From positions 1 through 5,447 of the forward strand of contig CAJWGI010000110.1 in the NCBI GenBank assembly GCA_913031335.1: 5,447 nucleotides of DNA. The letters run 5' to 3'. Position numbers and translations under genes: made by a program. Numbering within the stretch: the first letter of the stretch is position 1; every line of letters begins with the position of its first letter. This stretch comes from an uncultured Anaerolineales bacterium (GTDB lineage: Bacteria; Chloroflexota; Anaerolineae; Anaerolineales; UBA11657). Below are positions 1 to 5,447 of this stretch, in pieces. The notes under the pieces are model-generated. The model did not search any database, was not told the origin of the DNA, and worked only from the letters and a program-made list of their open reading frames with translations.

Positions 1-735
1 GCCCCTATCACTCTGGGTTAGTAATGCCAAAAACTCCGCGTTCCCCGCCGCCCCGCGCAAAGGGGAACGCCTTAGCCCGCCAGGGCGCAAGCCAATTTCG
101 AGGGCGAACGCCAGCACGTCTTGCAGCACTTGCCTGTGCACGCGCACTGAGCGCACCACACCGCCCTTGCCCACCTGCGCCCGGCCGGCTTCGAATTGTG
201 GCTTTATCAGCGCCAGTACTCTCCCGGAACTCGGTTGCAGCCAACCAAGCGCTACGGGCAGCAGCAATCGAAGCGAAATGAAGGAGGCGTCAATTGTGAC
301 CAATCCAACCTGTTCTGGAAGTCTGTGCAAGTAGCGCGCGTTGGTCTTTTCCATCACCACCACGCGCGGGTGGCTGCGCAGTTTCCAGTGCAAAACGCCT
401 TTGCCGACATCGATGGCGTAAACGCGCTTCGCGCCGCGCTGCAGCATGCAATCGGTGAAGCCCCCGGTCGAAGCGCCCACGTCTGCGCACACCAGTCCGG
501 TGACGTCCACGCGCATCCCTTCCAGCGCGGACTCCAGTTTTAGCCCACCGCGGCTGACGAAGTGCATGCCCGCCGTGATATCCACGTCCGCATCCGCACC
601 TACGTGCTCCCCGGCCTTATCCACGGTGCGCCCGGCCACGCGCACTCGCCCGGCCATGATGAGCCCGCGGGCTTTCGCACGCGTTTCCACAAGGCCTTTC
701 TCCAACAGCAGTTTGTCAAGGCGCATCTTCGTCAT
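1..735 (-). CDS. tlyA: TlyA-family rRNA 2'-O-methyltransferase (S4 + FtsJ-like domains), C-terminus cut by window edge
   Basis: The reading frame is open for 245 codons from ATG 735-733 to the left edge, so the stop lies outside the window. Residues ~4-64 form an S4 RNA-binding domain (MRLDKLLLEKGLVETRAKA, then GRVRVAGRTVDKAG). Residues ~64-240 form an FtsJ/RrmJ-like Rossmann methyltransferase with SAM-binding motif ADVGASTGGFTD (84-95), TIDASFISL (147-155), ALIKPQFEAG (175-184) and a terminal GNAEF (231-235). The K-D-K-E tetrad known from the family is intact: K66, D149, K178, E234. Characterised TlyA proteins 2'-O-methylate C1920 of 23S rRNA, and type II enzymes also C1409 of 16S rRNA; loss gives capreomycin resistance in mycobacteria. 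The short N-terminus suggests type I, but the missing C-terminal end prevents a firm call. The family's usual length (~240-270 aa) means only a few residues are missing. ATG 726 is an alternative start, 9 bases downstream in the same frame. The old name 'hemolysin A' would mislead about function. Confidence 0.93.
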   Translation of the reverse strand, partial: MTKMRLDKLLLEKGLVETRAKARGLIMAGRVRVAGRTVDKAGEHVGADADVDITAGMHFVSRGGLKLESALEGMRVDVTGLVCADVGASTGGFTDCMLQRGAKRVYAIDVGKGVLHWKLRSHPRVVVMEKTNARYLHRLPEQVGLVTIDASFISLRLLLPVALGWLQPSSGRVLALIKPQFEAGRAQVGKGGVVRSVRVHRQVLQDVLAFALEIGLRPGGLRRSPLRGAAGNAEFLALLTQSDRG

Positions 736-742
736 GCCGCCG

Positions 743-748
743 ATTCTA
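743..748 (-). promoter_or_regulatory. Candidate -10 hexamer for tlyA
   Basis: Read on the minus strand, 748-743 is TAGAAT (5 of 6 matches to TATAAT), ending 7 bases before the tlyA ATG at 735. If used, transcription would begin at or beside the start codon, giving a leaderless or nearly leaderless mRNA. No convincing -35 is present (best about 2 of 6 matches at 18-bp spacing). Support comes from position and sequence only. Confidence 0.25.
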
Positions 749-773
749 TCATCTAGACCAATCACGCTATAAT
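746..773 (+). promoter_or_regulatory. Candidate promoter for the isoprenoid operon
   Basis: A perfect TATAAT lies at 768-773. A weak -35 (CTATCA, 746-751, 3 of 6 matches to TTGACA) sits 16 bp upstream. The hexamer overlaps the most upstream ATG of the UbiA-like gene (772). If this -10 works, transcription would start near 780 and translation would have to begin at ATG 784 or ATG 790, on an almost leaderless message. The gap between the divergent genes is only 36 bp, so any promoter for this operon must lie here or inside tlyA. Confidence 0.4.
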
Positions 774-1662
774 GTGCGCTGCCATGGTTATGCTGCTGCT
801 GCGGGCGATGCGCCCACGCCAGTGGGTGAAGAATCTGATCATATTTGCCGCGCTGGTCTTCGACCGCAAGCTGTTTATGCTGCCTTACCTGCAGCGCACG
901 CTTGCGGGGTTTGTGCTTTTCTCGCTACTGGCAGGCGCGGTGTATCTGGCCAACGATCTGGCTGATCTCGAACAAGATCGCGGCCACCCCCGCAAGCGAA
1001 AGCGCCCGCTGCCGGCAGGCGACCTTCCCGCCCGCGCTGGTGCGGCAGCCGCCCTTATAATCCCGTTAGTTGTGCTGCCGCTCGCGTTCAGGCTCCATGC
1101 CTGGTTCGGGCTGGTGCTGGCTTTGTATTGGATGCAGAACCTCGCTTACTCCATCTGGTTGAAACACGTTGTCATCATCGATGTACTGATGATAGCGCTC
1201 GGATTTATGTTGCGCGTGGCTGCCGGAGCGATCCTCGTGGATGTCGAACAGGCGCCTATCGGTTCGCCCTGGATTTACATGTGCGTTGGCCTAGGAGCGT
1301 TACTGATTGGGCTCGGCAAACGCCGCCACGAACTGATGCTTTTCGCAGGCACCGGTAACAACCACCGCGCCGTGTTGGCTGATTACAACCTGACGCTCAT
1401 CGACTGGCTCATCGCCAGCGTCACCACCGGCGCAATCATAGCGTATTCCCTGTACACCTTCAACGCACCCAACCTGCCGCAGAACCACCTGATGATGGCT
1501 ACCATCCCCTTCGTAATCTACGGGATTTTCCGATATTTGTACCTTATCCACGTCGAGGGCGCTGGCGGCGCGCCGGAGCGACTTGTATTCCGCGACCGGC
1601 CCCTGCTCCTATCCATCATCCTGTGGGTGGTCGCAGCCGCTGCGGTGATGTATCTGGGTTAA
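772..1662 (+). CDS. UbiA-family prenyltransferase, decaprenyl-phosphate phosphoribosyltransferase (DPPR synthase)-like
   Basis: This is a 296-residue integral membrane protein with about eight hydrophobic segments. The first Asp-rich motif is NDLADLEQDRGHPRKRKRP (61-79), the form typical of the DPPR synthase branch (mycobacterial Rv3806c type). The N-terminal RAMRPRQWVKN (11-21) is also characteristic. The second motif region is YSIWLKHVVIIDVLMIALGF (126-145), followed by LRVAAGA and later GKRRHE (182-187). Known members transfer 5-phosphoribosyl from PRPP to polyprenyl phosphate at the membrane, the first step toward polyprenyl-phosphate-linked arabinose or ribose sugars. The true acceptor here is unknown, and another UbiA activity cannot be excluded. 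Start choice is uncertain: ATG 772 overlaps a TATAAT, while ATG 784 and 790 are in frame and keep the whole conserved region. It is first in a tight plus-strand operon, 4 bp before mevalonate kinase, so its lipid substrate is probably made from the downstream pathway's products. Confidence 0.88.
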   Translation: MCAAMVMLLLRAMRPRQWVKNLIIFAALVFDRKLFMLPYLQRTLAGFVLFSLLAGAVYLANDLADLEQDRGHPRKRKRPLPAGDLPARAGAAAALIIPLVVLPLAFRLHAWFGLVLALYWMQNLAYSIWLKHVVIIDVLMIALGFMLRVAAGAILVDVEQAPIGSPWIYMCVGLGALLIGLGKRRHELMLFAGTGNNHRAVLADYNLTLIDWLIASVTTGAIIAYSLYTFNAPNLPQNHLMMATIPFVIYGIFRYLYLIHVEGAGGAPERLVFRDRPLLLSIILWVVAAAAVMYLG

Positions 1663-1666
1663 CCTC

Positions 1667-2635
1667 GTGGCCACGCTCGAATCGACCCGCGCCAGCGCAC
1701 CGGGCAAGTTTATCTTGTTCGGTGAGCACGCCGTGGTCTACGGAGAGCCAGCGCTGGCCGCACCATTACAATCACTACGCGCGCGCGCGCGCGTCTCAAG
1801 GGCGGCCGCCGAAACCCCCATTGGTCTGTTTCTCACCGCAGATGAAATCTCGCTGCGCACCCACTATGCCAACCTGAAGCCAACCCACCCGCTCGCTGCC
1901 ATTGTGCGTGGAACGCTACAGGCGGTCGGCAGTTCGGGCGCGCCGCGCGCTCACCTGCAGGTGAGTTCTAATATTCCAATAGCTGCCGGGCTGGGTTCCA
2001 GCGCGGCCACGGCCGCGGCAGTCGCGCAGGCGCTGGCCCGTTTTTTGCAGCACGAACTCTCCCCAGAACGCCTGTCAGAGCTGGTTTTCGAGGTGGAGAA
2101 ACTGCAGCATGGAACGCCCTCCGGAATCGACAACACCGTTATCGCACACGAACAGCCGGTATTCTTCAGCAAGGGGGCGAGTACCGAAGTACTGAAACTG
2201 GCGCGGCCACTTTCATTTGTGCTCGCCGACAGCGGCCAGCGAAGTTCAACCAGAGACGCGGTGGTGCGCGTGCGCCAGCGTTACAATTCCCGCCGGAGCG
2301 CATACCAGTCCAGTTTCACGGAAATGGGAAACATCGCTCGCGCGGCGCGCACTGCGCTTGCTCGCGGTGACAGCAGCCGACTCGGCGAACTGATGTGCCG
2401 AAACCACGCGCGGCTGCAAGAAATCGGCGTCTCGTGCCCTCCGCTCGACCGCCTCGTGGAAGCGGCCATACGCGCAGGCGCGCCAGGGGCGAAGCTTTCG
2501 GGTGCCGGCCTCGGCGGCCACATCATCGCGCATGTTCATCGCGGGGATGGCGACCGCGTCGGCTCCGCTCTTGCAGCTGCTGGCGCAAGAAGCGTCATTA
2601 TGACCGAACTCACACCTAGCGCCAATGCCGCCTAA
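1667..2635 (+). CDS. mvk: Mevalonate kinase (GHMP superfamily)
   Basis: This 322-residue cytoplasmic enzyme phosphorylates mevalonate with ATP to 5-phosphomevalonate. All three GHMP motifs are present: APGKFILFGEHAVVYG (11-26), with the K14/E20/H21 pattern of mevalonate kinases; the ATP-binding loop PIAAGLGSSAAT (104-115); and the C-terminal glycine motif SGAGLGG (278-284). HGTPSGIDNTV (148-158) carries D155, the expected catalytic Asp. Length is normal for the family. The start is GTG 1667, 4 bp after the preceding stop; no clear Shine-Dalgarno is seen, so translational coupling is likely. The end overlaps the IPK gene by 11 bp. A 16-base CG run at 1778-1793 encodes residues ~38-43. The conserved GEHAVVYG block and the IPK neighbour favour mevalonate kinase over phosphomevalonate or other GHMP kinases. 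Confidence 0.93.
   Translation: MATLESTRASAPGKFILFGEHAVVYGEPALAAPLQSLRARARVSRAAAETPIGLFLTADEISLRTHYANLKPTHPLAAIVRGTLQAVGSSGAPRAHLQVSSNIPIAAGLGSSAATAAAVAQALARFLQHELSPERLSELVFEVEKLQHGTPSGIDNTVIAHEQPVFFSKGASTEVLKLARPLSFVLADSGQRSSTRDAVVRVRQRYNSRRSAYQSSFTEMGNIARAARTALARGDSSRLGELMCRNHARLQEIGVSCPPLDRLVEAAIRAGAPGAKLSGAGLGGHIIAHVHRGDGDRVGSALAAAGARSVIMTELTPSANAA
1778..1793 (+). repeat. (CG)8 dinucleotide tract inside mevalonate kinase
   Basis: Sixteen consecutive alternating C and G bases encode the Arg-Ala-Arg-Ala-Arg stretch near residues 38-43 of mevalonate kinase. Such a tract can slip during replication and can adopt Z-DNA. Gain or loss of one unit would frameshift the gene near its 5' end. In this GC-rich coding context it may simply be chance. 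Confidence 0.9.
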
Positions 2636-3449
2636 ACTGGTCTACCTGAAACTTGGCGGTTCGCTGATCACCGACAAGCATGACGAGCGCACTCCCCAGC
2701 GCAGCACTTTGCGGCGGCTGGCGCGCGAAATCGTCGCCGGAATGGAGCAGCGCCCGCACATCAGTTTGCTGATCGGGCACGGGGCCGGCTCTTTTGGTCA
2801 CATCCAGGCTACCCGCCATAATACGCTCGCAGGCGTTCGTTCCGCACGCGATTGGCACGGTTTCGCAACTGTCGCAGCAGCAGTGGCTGAACTTAATGGC
2901 ATTGTGCGCACCGAGCTATTCTCTGCGGGCGTTCCGGTGTTCAATGCGCAACCCTCGGCATCCGCGCGCTGCCGCGATGGAAAACTGGTCAAACTGGCTG
3001 TCGAACCCATCAAGGGCGCGATCGACAACGACTTGACCCCGCTGTTGCACGGCGACGTAGCATTCGATGAGACGCGCGGCGGCACGATAATCTCCACCGA
3101 AATGATTTTTGGTTTTCTTTCGCACAGCCTTCCGCCGGATGAAGTGCTCCTGGCGGGAATCGCGCCGGGAGTGCGGAGCAGCCACCCCCGCGGAAGCGTC
3201 ATTCCGGAAATCACCCCGCAGACCTTTCCGGATTACGCGGCCGGCGCAGCTATTTCAGACGCGCCCGACGTCACCGGCGGGATGAAAGGCAAGGTGGCGG
3301 AAATGATCACATTGGTGCAAAATATCCGCGGCGCCACTGTGCGCATCTTTTCAGCGGAGCCGGAAGGCGCACTGACCCGCGCGCTCTCAGGCACAGAGAC
3401 AACCGGCACCGTCATTCGAGCCGCCCGAACAGAACAGACGCCCGCATGA
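2625..3449 (+). CDS. ipk: Isopentenyl phosphate kinase (amino acid kinase family)
   Basis: This 274-residue cytoplasmic enzyme is expected to phosphorylate isopentenyl phosphate to isopentenyl diphosphate, the last step of the alternative mevalonate pathway. Motifs in order: nucleotide-binding YLKLGGSLITDK (7-18); GHGAGSFGH (51-59), whose final His59 is the position of the hallmark IPK histidine that recognises the substrate phosphate; EPIKGAIDNDLTPLLHGDVAFD (residues 127-148, key residues the GDVAFD end); TIISTEMIF (154-162); and DVTGGMKGK (215-223), the C-terminal AAK nucleotide site. The His and the mevalonate kinase neighbour separate it from glutamate-5-kinase, UMP kinase and fosfomycin kinases. 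ATG 2625 lies inside the end of the mevalonate kinase gene (11-bp overlap), indicating coupled translation. One oddity: the segment LLAGIAPGV (175-183) stands where many relatives have an Asp-rich DVDGV motif. Confidence 0.92.
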   Translation: MPPKLVYLKLGGSLITDKHDERTPQRSTLRRLAREIVAGMEQRPHISLLIGHGAGSFGHIQATRHNTLAGVRSARDWHGFATVAAAVAELNGIVRTELFSAGVPVFNAQPSASARCRDGKLVKLAVEPIKGAIDNDLTPLLHGDVAFDETRGGTIISTEMIFGFLSHSLPPDEVLLAGIAPGVRSSHPRGSVIPEITPQTFPDYAAGAAISDAPDVTGGMKGKVAEMITLVQNIRGATVRIFSAEPEGALTRALSGTETTGTVIRAARTEQTPA

Positions 3450-3460
3450 CATCACGGGCG
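3439..3460. repeat. Small inverted repeat across the IPK stop codon
   Basis: CGCCCG (3439-3444) and CGGGCG (3455-3460) are perfect inverse complements around a 10-base loop. A second tiny hairpin, CACA/TGTG (3461-3471), follows directly. No T-run follows, so this is not a canonical intrinsic terminator. It could protect an mRNA 3' end, attenuate expression before the next gene, or be chance in GC-rich DNA. Confidence 0.35.
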
Positions 3461-3479
3461 CACAAACTGTGATCTTGAC

Positions 3480-4331
3480 GTGAGAAGCCGCGCCCCGAAC
3501 GAAATCCTACAGATACCGCGCGATGCAAGTCCCGCGGAAATTGTCGCTGCCGTCACCGCGCGCACGGCGCACTTCCGCGAACTTTCCGCTGATGAATCGG
3601 TGCAGGCCCTGTCCGAAATCTATCAAGCCGCCGCATTCCTGCTGTGGGAGATCAAAACCAACCCGGAAGCTCGCACTACTCCAGGAGCCGCCGCCGGCGC
3701 AAAGCCATCACGCCATCGCCGCGTGCCGGCGAAGCCGCGCCGCAAACGCCGCCGCAAAGCCGCGCCCGGTTGGGCACCGCTTCTGATAGTGGCGCCCACC
3801 CTGGCCGCTCTCGCGGTTTTTCTGCTCTATCCCGATGACACAATGTCCGCTGCATGGAAGCTGATTGACCAAGCCACAGCCGCGCGCGCGTTGCTCTCCG
3901 GACCTCCGGAGCCGACCCCGCCCGCTCTGCCCACTCCAACGCTGCCCGTTATCCCGACCGCGGGTGCCGCCGTGGTTGCCCCGGCCGCAATCTCTCACTC
4001 TGAACCCGCCGCCACGCCCGGCGCAGCGCCCACAGCAGATGCGCCTGCGCAGACTGCTGCCCTGAAGCCGGTGCGCGCCTGCGTCACTATCTCATCACTG
4101 AATGTGCGCGCTGGGCCCGGAGTCGCCTATCCAAGCAATTCCTACCTGCTGGAGGGTGAATGCGTCACTGTAGTCGCGCAAAATGCAGCCGGAACATGGG
4201 GCCTGGTCCGCTCCGCTCCGCGCGCAGGCGCGGAATCCGGTTGGACCTCCCTGGCATATCTGCAGTCCGACAAGTCGCTGCGCACTCTCCCTGTGGCCAC
4301 CCCACCCGCCGTACCCTCCCCATCACCGTAA
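3480..4331 (+). CDS. Membrane-anchored SH3b-domain protein with a degenerate J-domain-like N-terminus
   Basis: This 283-residue protein has four parts. Residues ~7-65 resemble a DnaJ J domain (NEILQIPRDASPAEIVAAV, then ALSEIYQAAAFL and TNPEAR), but the HPD tripeptide required to stimulate Hsp70 is absent. Residues 78-93 are strongly basic. Residues 98-117 form a single membrane helix. A Pro/Ala/Thr-rich linker (~141-195) then leads to a bacterial SH3 domain at ~199-264 (CVTISSLNVRAGPGVAYP opening, GECVTVV, GLVRS and SGWTSLAYL strands). The positive-inside rule predicts a cytoplasmic N-terminus and an outer SH3b domain, a fold that often binds cell-wall or envelope peptides. Two cysteines (201, 228) lie in the SH3b part. 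The start is GTG 3480: it is the only plausible in-frame start after the upstream stop at 3447, and the next Met is past the membrane helix. No clear ribosome site is visible. Exact function is unknown; a sensory or envelope-linked role is inference. Confidence 0.75.
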   Translation: MRSRAPNEILQIPRDASPAEIVAAVTARTAHFRELSADESVQALSEIYQAAAFLLWEIKTNPEARTTPGAAAGAKPSRHRRVPAKPRRKRRRKAAPGWAPLLIVAPTLAALAVFLLYPDDTMSAAWKLIDQATAARALLSGPPEPTPPALPTPTLPVIPTAGAAVVAPAAISHSEPAATPGAAPTADAPAQTAALKPVRACVTISSLNVRAGPGVAYPSNSYLLEGECVTVVAQNAAGTWGLVRSAPRAGAESGWTSLAYLQSDKSLRTLPVATPPAVPSPSP

Positions 4332-4382
4332 TCCCCGATGAGCGCCGCGCCAAGCACCGACTGACGTACGGCAATCGTAGCG

Positions 4383-5447
<1,065 letters not shown>

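Noticed and set aside
24..772. Plus-strand open frames at 24-281, 196-543 and 446-772.
   Set aside because: They lie opposite tlyA, whose minus-strand frame carries unmistakable S4, SAM-binding and catalytic motifs throughout. These frames are shadows caused by high GC.
2798..3214. A 138-codon minus-strand open frame.
   Set aside because: It is antisense to IPK and crosses conserved IPK motifs. Its translation has low-complexity Ser/Pro/Arg composition and no recognisable domain.
3475..3513. TTGACG at 3475-3480 as a -35 for a promoter of the SH3b gene.
   Set aside because: A matching -10 would fall inside the coding region, with no in-frame start downstream before the membrane helix.
4338..4364. 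Eight-codon ATG-initiated mini-frame upstream of the 117-residue gene.
   Set aside because: It has no Shine-Dalgarno and no regulatory-looking peptide, and one such stub is expected by chance.

Overview
The window is GC-rich, densely packed bacterial chromosome. It holds seven genes: a nearly complete tlyA at the left edge (minus strand), a plus-strand run of five genes (UbiA-family prenyltransferase, mevalonate kinase, isopentenyl phosphate kinase, a membrane-anchored SH3b protein and a small unknown protein), and the 3' part of gyrB at the right edge (minus strand). No tRNA, rRNA, CRISPR array, insertion sequence or phage gene is visible.

Organism: a bacterium carrying mevalonate kinase next to isopentenyl phosphate kinase (IPK) is uncommon. 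Roseiflexus and its relatives in the Chloroflexota are the best-known bacterial case, using the alternative mevalonate pathway (mevalonate phosphate is decarboxylated first, then isopentenyl phosphate is phosphorylated by IPK). Together with the DPPR-synthase-like UbiA protein and the style of the GyrB C-terminus, this makes a Chloroflexota member (Anaerolineae/Caldilineae/Chloroflexia-like) my best guess. This is inferred from gene content, not from a search.

Layout: 1-735 (minus) is the TlyA-type rRNA 2'-O-methyltransferase, cut by the window a few residues before its end. A 36-bp divergent gap (736-771) holds -10-like hexamers in both directions. The block 772-3449 (plus) looks like one transcription unit: ubiA-like, then 4 bp to mevalonate kinase, which overlaps IPK by 11 bp. 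A 30-bp gap with a small inverted repeat leads to 3480-4331, a protein with a J-domain-like N-terminus, one membrane helix, a Pro/Ala linker and an extracytoplasmic SH3b domain. A 51-bp gap with no recognisable signal precedes 4383-4736, a small all-beta-looking protein of unknown function. That gene converges on gyrB (4733 to beyond 5447) with a 4-bp overlap.

How the genes fit together: mevalonate kinase and IPK are two steps of C5 isoprenoid supply, and the UbiA-family enzyme would use a long-chain polyprenyl phosphate made from that supply. The three genes therefore read as an isoprenoid to lipid-carrier module. The decarboxylase that must act between the two kinases is not in the window. 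tlyA and gyrB are housekeeping neighbours. The SH3b protein and the 117-residue protein have no demonstrated link to the pathway.
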